A stretch of 64,000 bases of DNA from NCBI GenBank assembly GCA_963070105.1, contig OY718804.1, positions 2,644,817 through 2,708,816 on the forward strand, given 5' to 3'. Under the pieces are notes generated by a model. The model was not told where the DNA came from. It ran no database searches and saw only the letters and a list, made by a program, of their open reading frames with translations. Source of the DNA: Litomosoides sigmodontis (taxonomy: Eukaryota; Nematoda; Chromadorea; Rhabditida; Onchocercidae). The translations under genes and the position numbers were made by a program. How positions within the stretch are numbered: the first letter of the stretch is position 1; each line of letters opens with the position of its first letter. Shown here one piece after another: positions 46,812 to 61,822 of the stretch.

Positions 46812-49800
46812 AAATAAATTTTTTGCATCCTTTACAACTCTTCCACTAAATATTCAAATGATATTATTGAGGTATAGTTTTCAATGGACGTTTAACAAAA
46901 GCGATTAGTGATCGGTCATTGATGGTCAGTAACAAGTTTTTGCGCCGAACACAAAAAAAGCACCAACAAACTCTTCTATCAGTGTAACCAATGGGATTGA
47001 ATGAAAACCGGAAATTAATACTTCACCCTCGCTCTTTTTTTCATTTTTAATCAATGTTATGTTAGAGCTAAGATGAAATGAAAAAAAAAAGAGAGAGAGA
47101 GGAGCAGTGAGAAATTTTTATAGAATTTTTTTTTTTAGCAAAAGATTCGAGACTTTTAAAAGTTTAAAGAAGGTTGGTTTTTTTTCTGTAGGATAACACA
47201 AAAAGGATTTTGTTTTCGGTATTGTTTGTTTGAAACAAAATAATTTTTTTTTCTCTACCTCTCTCTTTCTCTTTCGTTTTATTTTTTGCAATTTTAATTA
47301 AGTCAAACTACACAGTTATTCCTATTTCTTTATTTCAATTGCTATTCTCAGCTCTTCTTAGTGGAGCCGCTCAGTCAGTCAATCTAGAAGCACATTTTGA
47401 CGTTTCACGTGTGATACTGAAAAGCACGCATTGGACACTATTCTATTTGAGATGGTGCTAGATAAGTTGAAGGTCATTCTTTTTTTTTTTTATTAAAATT
47501 GTGTTAAATTTTATGACACTATTACCGACCTCATAAAAACTTCATGTATTTATTGAAAATGATAATTATTATCATTTAATGTTTTAAATTAGAATAAATT
47601 AAATTACTGGTAGCTTTAATTCTTATCCATTCATGTGGACGATTTTTAGGTTGATAAAATAATGATTGATTGTTATGAGTTTGTTTTTTAGAATGGTAAA
47701 CTAATGAATTTTTGCGCAGCATTTCGATGACCTAGAAATACTTTTGGAAGAATTTTTGTTATTTTTACTGGAAATTTTTTGCTGAAATTAATTTGTTGAT
47801 TTTGAAGACTTTTATTTTTGTTAGAAAAGTTTTTAAAAAATTAATTTGACATAAATAATCTTTTTTAAAAATTGTCGTACGTGTGAATTATTTTTGTTTT
47901 TCTTTTTGTTTGAAAAATGTGAAAAGTTGTTTGTTGTTAATTGATAATGTTTAGTTTTAAAATTTTAAAATGCTCGTTAATAGCACGTGTCTTGATGATC
48001 ATTTGAATTTACTAATTCAACTTGAAATTAAGTTGTATTTCAATGATAGGAATTGATGTGATATTTGGTAAGGAATTGAAATGCATCAAAAAATTTTAAT
48101 GCAGGCAATTTGTTGCGTGTAAAATCACTGATAAAAACTTTCTGATAGGGAAAAATATATTTACACGTTTTTTTTACGTACTTAAAAATTTACTACGTCT
48201 GAATGTATCACTAAAAAAATACACGTGCGTTCCGTTTACTTTTTTCTTGCCATAACATACGTCGAAATTAAATTCATTCATTTGTTTGAAAAAAGTTTAC
48301 GCTATCATAGGAAATCCATGCTACAGAATGCTCACCAAGTGATATTTGAAAATATTTGCGAAAATCACTTGAAAAAAATATCATCGATTATCACATTAAA
48401 AAATCATTATCATTAATCATCATCATTTCTTAATCATCATTAATTATTGCAAAATCCAAAAGACATGCTCACAGTTTTATGAGATTTTTTAATTATCCTT
48501 AATATGCACAATGTACTACCATTTTTAGCTGTAAAATTAAATTTTTACTTAAATATTACGATTTCTTGAAGTTAGCATTCTTAATTTCAATTTATCAATA
48601 TCACTACTTTATTCATATTTCATTTCAAATTCATACACAAATGCAATAACAAAATTTTAATTTTGCTTTTTTTTCTTTGTTTTTCGCTTTTAAAATTTTG
48701 TTTCCCCTATGATATTAACAGTAAAAATGCATTTAAAGTTAGCAAAAATTCTCACTTCCATCGCAAAACAGCAAAAAAAAATATTACTAATTGCGATTGT
48801 TGAAATATTCAATTTGTCCTCCGTGCGTTGCATTTCATTTAAGAACTCTCAAATGTTGTTGATAATTAGTGTAATTTAGCTATCAATTTTTCCTTCCGCT
48901 CATTTAATCAATCCACACCAATCAATCAACCTCCTATTGTTTTTCAAATTCATCAAAGAAGAAAAAAAAAGGGAAAATTAAACTTCCAGTTTAGATTGGA
49001 TGGGAAGTGAAATTTAGACGTGTAAAGCGGAAAAAAAAACGACAATCCTATCTCCAAAATTATCGTTCGCGGTTATCGCATTCTATCAACTCAAAGACAC
49101 CCACACATTTCATTCAATTAAAATCACTAAAATCATTCCTTCCATTCTACCCATATCACTCTTACCATTTGTTAACTGCAAATTGGTCAACTTAATTAAT
49201 TAATTTTTGATCATTTCAATTCTCAGGTATTATACAGTAATGTGGCATTATAACTTTCATATAGTTTGCAGTTCTAACAATCGAAAGATGTCCGCTTTTT
49301 TTTTCATTCCGATATTTTTTCAATGATAATTTATTGCTAATTAGGAACTACTCTCTGAAACTTCTATTACAATTGTGCGGCGAAAGTTTCGCACATCAAA
49401 GTAGTAGGAAAATTTAAATTCCCAAGGAAAAAAGCTTAAAGTTTTTCTCAAACAAAACTTTAACTTTCAAAAATCTTTTAGAAACCATAAAAAAATAATT
49501 GTCGTAGCTATTGCACACGAACCTATGAAAAGCATGAAGAAAAGGATTTCCTTCTGAAAAATGCATTTCTTAGTTGACAGTTAAATTTAATTAAAAAAAT
49601 ATAATCTAATTTTTTACCGTAATTAGAAATGATAGGGATATTAGCAATTTTTTCATTATTGTATTTTTACTTATTCCTTATTACCTATACGATTTATGCT
49701 CAATTAACAATGAAAATTACATTCATTGATCATATTTTACACAGGAAGAGTTTCCACTTTCTCTTTCTCTCTCTGTCACTTTCTCTCCCTCTTAATAAGC

Positions 49801-50360
49801 GGCTAAATGTAAGAAAACGTTTTTGTTTTATGATAGCTGTTCCAATCTAGTGAAACTAATAAAGACAAAAAGAGAACTAAGATTTTAAAAGTTAACAAAT
49901 AATTGAACGTATAACATTCGTCTTCTTCCGTAAATTTTTTAACTGCTAAATTTTTTCTCAAAATGAAAAAATTGATTGTATGAAATGAAAGTGTAAATTT
50001 GAAGTACCAAAAGAAAGGCTATTAAAAAGATAAATGTTACAGTTAAAGATATGCTAAAATGAAGAATGAAAGAGTTATTTGTAGCACAAATGCTGTATTA
50101 TTCTTCACTTTACAATTTAGTCATTTCTTACTCAATTGGTGTGAAATTTACAAATTATGTCCTAATTAATTAATTTAAACGAAATGAATGTTGGTAAGAT
50201 AGCCTTTTCTGACGATTCCTTCCTCCTCGACAAATCTCTCAAATTTTACGACTGCATAAATTAAATGAAATGTGTTGCTTCAATCATCATCATCATCTTG
50301 TGAAATCTGCATTTCAGCATGAAAAATACAAGCATGAAGTGAAAATTTAACAAGTTAAAG

Positions 50361-50415
50361 AGAGTAAAAGAGAGGAAGAGAGAGAGAGAGAGGGAGAAAG
50401 AGAGGGAGAGCGAGA
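50361..50415. repeat. AG-rich purine tract
   Basis: GAGAGA-type tract with a few interruptions on the plus strand. Confidence 0.85.
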
Positions 50416-51139
50416 ACGATGAGGAAGACAGATGAAGGAAGAATGAAGTTAGTGATTGCCTTCTTCGTTCAACGAAAGGATTAAGGAGATCGATGTGTTT
50501 GTATGTCCTCAATTCCATTAGGAGAATTATCATCTCAATAAACTGTTATTATGTTGAAATTTTTAATTCTGTAATAATTTCGCTTGAAATTTTTTTTTTT
50601 TGATAAATAGCAATTTTACAAAAACTTTTTTGCAATTTTACAATTTTAATAATTAAAAATGATTGGAATTTTGAAAATGCATAGAATGCAAATGCGATAT
50701 TTATCTACACAATTTAATGCACCCATTTATGTCGTATGAAAAGGGAGAAAAAAATTCTGAAATTGTAAATATCTCAAATTCTTTCTCAATCAGTCAATAA
50801 GCAATCAATCAATGAATTGCGGAGTGATGAAGGAGTGTGAAGCAATTATAAGTTATTTTGTATCATTTAGAAATTTTAAACCCTATTTTTGATATATTTT
50901 AAACGGATGCCTCGCCACAAGAATTCGAGCATTCAACTTATTGCTAATTATTCGAAAGTATTATATCAGTTATTATTTGCTATCTTTATCATCATTATTA
51001 TTATGATTACTATCATTCATCATTGCTATTTTTGCCGCTCTTTATTACTATCATTTACCACTACTATTCGTTATTGTTATTTATTATTATTATTATTTAT
51101 TCTCATTGCTTACGATCAATTGCTGATTTAACATAATTA

Positions 51140-53235
<2,096 letters not shown>

Positions 53236-53476
53236 AATTATTATTATTATTGTTTATTGCTACCATTTTTTATTGCCTATAATTATTATTATCAGTTATC
53301 ATCATTGTTATTCATCACACTATTGCTGTGCACTCATTGAAAAGTTATACGTGGAAAAAGTTGTGTGAGGTTTCTTACGTTTTAGATTTACGTCGTTTTA
53401 CCATGTTCATACGATGTATTTAGTTCACTTCAGATTTGTCATCATTTCTATGATTGATAATTTTTGCAGAAATGAG

Positions 53477-56400
53477 ATGGTGTTAAGGAGCAGTGGAATA
53501 TTTCATTCACAAAATTTCCTGTTTGTTATGAGCAGTATTGTCATTGTAAGATACATTTTAATTTATTAATTAACTTGTTTACCTAAATTATTCTCATAAT
53601 TGAAATTGTTTGCACAAATTTTTTGCCATCGTTCTTTTCACGAAAATTTGAGTTATAAAATCAAAAAATATCATTGCAGTGCTCGATAGATAATGTAATT
53701 GCTATACCAATTGATAATTCACTGGTCGATGCTGAAATAATTAAAAGTGGGGAGTTGGCTTTTTTTTTTTCAAAATATTTGTTTCATAAATTTTGTGTAT
53801 AACATAAATTATCAGTATCGCTTGCCACATTTAGGAGTTACTATTACTGTCGATGATAATTTCTATGATAATGATGAATTTTATGCCAAATATTGCTTGC
53901 TAAGTGTGTGATTTTTTAAATGAAAATTTTTTGAAATTAGCTAAAAATGTGAGAATTCCTAATTTTACTAAGTTGTCAAGAATTGTTGAAAATGAAATAT
54001 AATTAAACGACCAATGAACAGATTGCGTTACAAATAAAAGCATTGATTTGATACTTGTGTTGGATGGATCAGGCTCAATTGGTGATGAAACTTTTCAATT
54101 GCTTGTAAGTTTTGATGTTTCAAAAATTAATTTAATTTAAATATTACTGCTACTACAGAATGTTACTATCATGTTATTTACAAAAAATAAAAATTGAGCG
54201 GTTTCATTTGCACTTATTTAAAATTACAAATTTTTAATGAATTTCAAATTTTCAAAAGCAAACATTTGTGTTAGCAATAAAATAGTAGAGAAAAATTGGT
54301 AAGCTCTTTCTCATTTCACACTTATCACAAAAAATTCGATCAATTTAATAAAGTTTAAATAACCAATTATTAATTTTTACTTTTTCACTGTAATTTCAGT
54401 CATACGATCTTTTCATTTATTACACCTAATTAATTATAGCTCAATTTTGCGGTGCATATTCTTCGACGGATAAATATCACGGAGGATGGTAGTCGAATGG
54501 GTATCGTTCAGTATGCGGAAAATCCACAACTTGAAATTACGCTTAATCAGTACACTCGTTCCAATCAGGTTTCTTCCTTTCCTTCTCCTTTTTCTTCTCT
54601 CTCTCTCTCTCTCTCCCTCTCCTTCTCTCGCTCTCCTTTCATCACAAAAAAAGTTTCTGACACATTTCGATATAACAGTTTTAGTTTATTTCACCTGATA
54701 GATTAAATATTGCATCTGACAACTAACTCATAGTGAGTTTTGCTGTGTGAGACAATAAATGTTCAATAGTTTGTTTCAACAATTTAAAAAAAAAAGCACT
54801 TTTTTTAAAAAAAAAAATTATTCATTAATAAAACAGTTGAGATAATATTACTGCTTGTAATTTTCGGCAATTTATCGCCTTGTTAATTAAAACAAGTTAA
54901 TTAAAAAAAATTAAAAATTAAAACTTTGTTAATTAAAAACACTTGCCTAACATTGTCTACTAGCGGGCAATGTTATGATAGCTTTTGTTTTTTGATTTAC
55001 AAGTACTTTTAAATTTGTGATATGATAGAGTGATTGAACTGATAGGATTTTTCTTTGATTTACAAGTACTTTTAAATTTGTGATGTGATAGAGTGATTGA
55101 ACTGATAAGAACGCCATTGTTGGAAGATAAGAGATAAAATGAGCAGTGAAACAAACTACACTGTTTCAGTCTTATTGCGATTAACAGTCTAAACGTAGCT
55201 GATAAAAGATAGCTAAGGTGATTGTTCCTTTTGTTCGATTGGCCGCAATTACAGGGATAAGGTTTTGTTAAATTATCATACTGATCATTGATCACATTTT
55301 GAATTTTAATGTGGAATTTTTAAAATGGGGTTTGTAACGTGTATGACACTAACAATAACTTTCTTAATTGACCAAAAAAAAAGACCAAAAATTGACCAAA
55401 TTTGATCAAAAAAAAAAACAAATCTCATTCTCACGTCGTCGGTATTCCTTCTTCAATGTAATTCAAATGTTATGCTAATGATAATTTGTGATATTATTTT
55501 TCGATCAATCCAATAGATACTCTAATTTTAAGTTTTACACCAATTTCAATTGTATTTTTCACGAAATAATAGTTAATAATAATTAATAATAATAATAATA
55601 AACACTAATAATAAAAAATAAATAAATAATAAACAATAAGCAATAAACAATAAAAAATAATGATAAATAATAGGTGATAACTAACAATGATACTTACAGC
55701 AACGGCGATGGTAATAATGATAAGAATGAGATGAGAAGTAATATGAATGATAATAATAAGAAGAGAAATATTAGTAATGATGGTAATAATATAATTTTAA
55801 TAGCTGTTTTATTGGAAATGTTGCTGTTAGGATTGACCAGTAGTGATGCTATCATTTTAGAAAGTTCCACCTAATAACCTCTCCTCTTCCTTTTTATCCA
55901 ACCGTCACAACGACTAAAAATTTTGAAATTGTGAAGAAAAAGGAAAGCTCCGTACAAATGTGAAAAATTGAATTATTTGTTTAAAATTGCATATTCATTT
56001 ATCAAATTAATAAATGGGGGGGAGGGGGACAGCTCACTTGAAAGCCCAAAAATCATTTGATTTTTGAAACGAAAGGGGAGAATGCCTTAGTGCCTTAAGT
56101 AGAGACTTCTTAAAAGAAATTGAAATTGAAGAAGGCCTACTTTGCAATCGTTGTTAGCATCCCACTGAGCTAACAATTATCTAAGCTAGGTGATCATAAT
56201 AGCCACCCACTCATAACTTATGCCTTTATATAAACACCATCGTTTAGATGGAACAAGCTGTGCATCGAATTAAGTATCTCTCCGGTGCAACAAATACAGG
56301 AGCTGCGCTTAAGTTTACGTTGGAACGCGGTTTTCAAGTAACGAAATTTTTTTTTTTAATAAATTGGATAGAATAAAAAAGTTTTTAAACGATTATTTAA

Positions 56401-59400
56401 TATTTAAGAATTCATCAACTAAGCAATTTTTATTTTTCAATTATTTAATCATTTATTTTCAATCCAATTCGATTATTCAATTTAAGAATTCGCCAATATT
56501 TTTATAATTATTAATTTGCTTCTAATTTTTGGATGAAATTTCAAGGATGCACGAGGTGGTGGTGTACCAAAGGTAGCAATTGTAGTAACAGATGGTCAGT
56601 CGCAGGACAGTGTTGCGAGAAGTGCGCAACAGTTACGTGATGCACATGTGATGATGTATGCAATTGGTGTTACGAATTTAGTTAATGTTCATGAGTTGCA
56701 TCAGGTAATTAATTGATTAATTAATTAATTACCGATAAATCAATGTTACTTAGTCTACCTCCATTTCTGATGTTAAATTTATTTCATGCATTGCGCATGA
56801 ATGAATGATGAAGTTTGAGATTGCAGATAGCTGGAAATCCTGCGCGAGTGCTTACGGTTGAATCATTCGATGAATTGAGCAAAAATTTGGCAGATTCACT
56901 TACGTGGGAGATGTGTAAGACAGAATTTAGTATGTTTTTGTAATTTTTTTTCGAATTTTTTTAGATTCTTTTAAAATTTATTAAAATAATTAGTGTTGCA
57001 ATATTATTCAAATAATCAATATGCAAAATTTATTTTGCCATTTGTTTTTTGCCGCAAATAGAGCTGTATTAAGCATTTCTTCTACTCCATTTTAAATGAA
57101 TTGTAATAACTCTTTAAGCGTATTTGTTAAACATAGATAGATATGGTGAAATTCTTTATCTGTTTTTGTGAGAGAATCTATCTTAAAAATTATTTTAATA
57201 CCGTAATTTTGAAAGTGTTAAGTAAAAAATTCATTTTATTGAACAAAAAAAAACGAAGAAAAAGAAAAGCAAAATTTAGAAGACACATGTTTAAGTCTCC
57301 TCTCCTCTCTGATAACAGTTGCTTCTGATAACAAAAATTTGATTAAATTGTTCATATGTTAATTAACGCATAGTAGCTATTGACAGTGCTACGCGCTACC
57401 AGTTAGATTAATTAACATAGCAAATAATTTAATCAATTCATTGATATTTAATATTTTTTTGAATAAAATATGCATAATTTTGATGAAAAATTAATAATAT
57501 CCTTGTAAGGCATTACCGCACATTGTTGTTGTTGATGGAAAAATGAGTGTGTCTGAGTAGGACCCGGTACACCGGATATCATTTGTGGAACGGATCGAAT
57601 TGGCGTTCGAGCCTCAACGAAGAATCCATTTGATGGTTATGTCTTCGTTATGGATCATTTTCACAGGAAGGAATGTCGAGCAGGTCCTGAGGAATTTCCG
57701 GATCCACGAAGTATTGGCATTACAATTCCATTCAACGAATGCAACATACATCGATATCGTTCGGTGAGTTAAATTTTTCAAGTATTGACTTTTTCTTTTT
57801 TTGTTTTTTAGGCAAATTGTAAAATTAGCCTAAAGTGTTTCATCTCAACTCTCCCATTGTTGTTCATTTCCTCTTTTGATAATTGCAAACAATTTCAATC
57901 ATTCATTGCAATAATTAGTTTTTTTTCACATTTTTTTTTATTTCACTTCTTTTCCTCTCAAATATTTTCAGCTAAATCCACGTGGTATCTTTGTTGAAAT
58001 GACAGTTGTCTTCATGTTTCATGCATTGTAAGTGATTTTCATAGTTTGTTTTATTCGATCTGATAAGTGAAAAGAAAATGATAAATTAAAAAGCATGCGA
58101 TTGATTAGCTATTTTTTGCCCTCAGCACAACAACAAATAGATTATAGTGTATTATATTTCAAAAATTTTTTTAACTTTTTGAAATATTTTTAACTTTTTT
58201 AAAATATTTCCATAGCTTTTTATAATAATTTCTATTATAATATTTTTTTTTAACTGAAAAAAAAAGAATGTGTAGATTTATGACGAAAGTTGATCAAATG
58301 GTGAAGGTGCAGTGTTTTTACATGGAAGCTGACAAAGCTGTATCGGTGCCAGTGGAAGTGAGGTAAGTTTCAATTGTTCAAACATCATTGTAAATTTACA
58401 ATGAATTATTGCTACACTAAATTCCACCACACATTGACTGTATATTTAGCACAGATATGATATGATATCCCTATTAACAATAGAAGTAATATTCTTCTAA
58501 AATTTTAAATTAAAAAGTATATATAGCTGCATTACACGCATATCAGTGCATGTAAATTGAAGAAAGCGCAATTGTCCATACTGTCAAACGATAACAGATT
58601 GCGTGGACAGCTGCGCTTCCCTTTTTGATATTTCACAATTTTTTGTTAAAAAAAAAAAGCAAAAAGTTAATTAGAGTTTTTCTTTCTTTTCGAATAGATT
58701 TTTAGTATGATTACAACACAATTTCGTGAAAAGATGTATGAGATGCCGCAATGCGAGTACACCCTAAGACGTGGATCACCGGATGGACCGGTTGTTGAGT
58801 ATGCGCAACTTGGTGATCACATCTATCATCGTTGGGAATGTCCGGATGAACGTGATGCATTCGGAATGCTCGTACACTCGTGCTACGTTGATAATGGTTT
58901 TGGTGATCGAGTGGATGTACTGGATGATACGGGGTATGATAATTGATAATTTCATTTATTGCCTAGCACTACGGCATGATAATATTTCTGACCTAGCACT
59001 AAGGGTGTGATATCACCAGACACTGTAGTATTACATTTGGTGGCAAATTCATTATTAATTATTAAATGAATTTGATGATGTTAGGAATGAGAGTGGAAAT
59101 AAGATAGCAATGGAGGAGTGATAAAGAATGCGTTACGATAAATGATTAAAAATGATAATAATTTATTTTTTGTAAATTGAAATTAAGAAATTGAAAATTT
59201 CATGCAGATGTGGATTGGATGCTGTTTTATTGATGACACCAGATTATGATGAAACATTAAGACTTGCAACAAAGTCCTATCATGTTTTTAAGTATGCCGA
59301 TAGGCCTGTATTACAATTTCAATGTCAGGTTTGTTCATCAAACAATTGAAATAGGAAAAATAGAAAGTGAGAAATCATTTGAATTATCACTGTGAATTTC

Positions 59401-59923
59401 TAATGTATAAGTAGTCATTCGAAAATTTCAATAGTTCGTTTAATTTTTGCTTGGGAATGTAACTTTTTGATGAGAGCTGATGCAAATTCAAGGACGATTA
59501 TTGCATTTTAAATGGTGATTAATAATTTAATTTATCACATTTGAACAACAACGAAATAACAATTATTTGTATTTTAAATTTCAGATAACATTATGCCTCA
59601 AATTTGACGCAGGTTGCATTGGACTAACACCGCCAAATTGTCCAGTGGTAGCGCATAATCACGTACATAATCATGAACACGATGAACATGTACATAATGA
59701 GATACGTCGTACACGTTCGATCCTAGCATCATCATCGTCGCATACCTTTGATATATTCACGCCGCAATTACACATTGTCGATCATTTCCTTCAGTGTCCA
59801 AACGCTAACATTCACTTGAACTCTTTCTACATTTTAGGTGGTATTATCAGTATGTTATTAAACATCATCCTAATAGCAGTGTTAATAATTTTTTTTAAAT
59901 TTAGAAGAAGTGGTAAAGCATGA
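53477..59923 (+). CDS. cut-6: Cuticlin with vWA and ZP domains (CUT-6 type)
   Basis: Thirteen exons: 53477-53545, 53680-53746, 54022-54104, 54440-54568, 56248-56337, 56546-56704, 56827-56929, 57561-57763, 57972-58027, 58276-58362, 58706-58933, 59208-59328, 59585-59923; all phases agree; 577 residues, about the length of C. elegans CUT-6. Signal peptide at 1-30 (FLFVMSSIVI). The vWA domain (about 53-228) has an intact metal site: D60-G-S62-G-S64, T133 (TNTGAAL) and D162 (VVTDGQ). The ZP domain (about 240-485) carries SMITTQFREKMYEMPQCEYT, LRRGSPDGPVVEYAQLGD, then YHRWECP, FGMLVHSCYVDNGFGDRVD and the PVLQFQCQITLCLKFDAGC block of cuticlins. A His-rich stretch (489-502), a furin-type site R506-R-T-R509, and a C-terminal helix (548-569) with basic tail follow. 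It would be anchored, cleaved and polymerised into apical matrix such as alae or dauer/L1-type cuticle. Exons 1-2 rest on signal-peptide logic and phase. Confidence 0.92.
54991..55110. repeat. Tandem duplication, 57 bp at 63-bp period
   Basis: Two near-identical copies (one A/G difference in the core) begin TTTGATTTACAAG at 54991 and 55054. They lie inside the 1.7-kb intron 4 of the cuticlin gene. Confidence 0.9.
55567..55680. repeat. AAT/AATA-rich simple repeat
   Basis: Imperfect TAATAA and AATAAACAATAA units in cuticlin intron 4. Confidence 0.8.
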
Positions 59924-61534
59924 TTGAAGTATGGATAAAGACTGAAAATGATTTATTGATTGAATGATTGCATGATAAAAATTATGTATAAACAATAAAT
60001 AGCTTATCTAATTTGGAGAATAATATTATTGATTTATCCTTTCTTTTTTTTTTTATCGAATATTTTGAATTTACTCAAAAATTGAAATTGTTTCAAAAAA
60101 TAGAAGTATGTTGCGTGTGTGCGTGTGCGTCTTGAAATAAAATATTTTTCAAATAAGTAAAAATACAGTTGTGCTTTCATAATAAAGTAATAAAGTCTTG
60201 CGATTATTTCTGATCAATCAATTCCCCATCAGTGATATGATATGCGTAACAAGTGAAATAAACGGGTGTACTATGTTAATGAATTGTATATTCTAAGATT
60301 GCATTGATATTGTTTATAAATATGTCTAATGTGAATTCAGTTAAAATTAGAATTGAAAATAATTAAATATGCTATGAATAATATTATTTTTAATATTCCT
60401 TCCTCAAATGGTAGCAAAAGATAAGCAAGTGTTTTGAAAAATGTTCACTTATAGCTTTATTTCTGATGCTCTTCGTCACTTTTGTTAACCTCCCATATCG
60501 ATTTCTTCAAGTTCACTATAACTAATTAATTAGTTCAAGTTTTATTAATTGAAATGAAGTAACTTTCTTATCATGATGATAAGCCATATTTTGTATTTTG
60601 ATATTCATTCCATTAATGCAGCAATTTCATGTTTATTGAATAAAATTCTTTAAAAAAAAGTTATATTACTGGAAATTTTTCACTACGAAAAATTTTAATG
60701 AAATCTTTTCAAAAATTTTTTATTTGCAAACGCATAAAAACACGAAATGTTTGATTCATAAGTGAATCAAGACGATTAAATGCGTATAATTTGAAATTTT
60801 ATTTAAAAAAATGTTTTATTAATAGGAATTATTTATTTAACATTTATCAATCGTAAAAAAATATTATCTTTATAAAACTGAAGTTTTTCCATAAATTATT
60901 TACAAAACAAACAAAAAGTGTGAAGGAAGAAGGAAAAGAAAGTTGCAAGAAAATTAAATCAAGTAATTCATACTGAATGCAAATGATATGTATAACGATT
61001 ATTAACATTAAATTCACACCAACTATTTCATTCTACTAACATTTAGCTTTACTTAACAATACTACCTCATCTATGCAACAACCTATAGCAATAAATTTCA
61101 AAATAATAATAAACAAGAGCAGCTGCATTAATTTAGTCATAATTTGAATGAAAAAACCAACAAACTTCTTTGATCATTCCGCCAATCGAGCTAACTACTC
61201 GTGTATAATTGAAAATTGTGAATTACAATCCAATATTAGAAATAAATCAACAGTGTTCAGCATCAACAAAGAAGGAAAGAAGAAAAAAGGAATGAATGCA
61301 GTGTGGAAAATTGGGAAAATTAAAAATACAACACATGCACATTGAATCATAATGTAATAATGCTTTCAATAAAATGAAAATAAAAATTTGATGATGATGA
61401 ATAGGAACAAAAAAATTTTTAAGCACAACTTGTACATTTAACCATTTAATTATAAATAACAATCAAATAATATTGCCATCATAAACAATTTCATCAGCTC
61501 ATCAATTAACAATGATGAAATGAATTTAATTCAT
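59924..61534. other. Intergenic between convergent cuticlin and dpm-3 genes
   Basis: 1.6 kb of AT-rich sequence holding both 3' ends; AATAAA-like signals occur soon after the cuticlin stop (about 59992). No other gene seen. Confidence 0.5.
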
Positions 61535-61822
61535 TCACGAAATCACATTCCTTCGCCTCAAATCCTCTTTTGCATCATCAATTTCTCGCCTTAGCTCCTC
61601 TCGAGCTTCAGCACAATCATTAAATGTTGCCACACCATAGAGCACACTACATGTAGCATAGATGCCAAGTGAAATAATTACATAAATGGGAAGATAAAGG
61701 ATGAATTCATAATATTTTTCCGTGAAATTTTGCGTGTACGGTAACCAGTCGTGCAGTAACGCGAACCAAATAGCAATAAGTGGCGTAAGATGTAAGGAGT
61801 AGATAACAATTTGTGATACCAT
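61535..61822 (-). CDS. dpm-3: Dolichol-phosphate mannosyltransferase subunit 3 (DPM3)
   Basis: Single coding exon of 95 residues, as in the usual 90-95-residue DPM3. Two N-terminal membrane helices (IVIYSLHLTPLIAIWFALL and LYLPIYVIISLGIYATCSVLY) are followed by the DPM3 signature GVATFNDCAEAREELRREID and DAKEDLRRRNV, the coiled coil that holds the catalytic DPM1 on the ER membrane. The complex makes dolichol-phosphate-mannose for N-glycans, GPI anchors and O-mannosylation. The ATG lies three bases after an acceptor-like GATGTTTAG, so a trans-spliced leader probably starts the message. Confidence 0.93.
   Translation of the reverse strand: MVSQIVIYSLHLTPLIAIWFALLHDWLPYTQNFTEKYYEFILYLPIYVIISLGIYATCSVLYGVATFNDCAEAREELRREIDDAKEDLRRRNVIS

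Noticed and set aside
46723..46908. Val-rich plus open frame
   Set aside because: It translates the GTT/GGT repeat.
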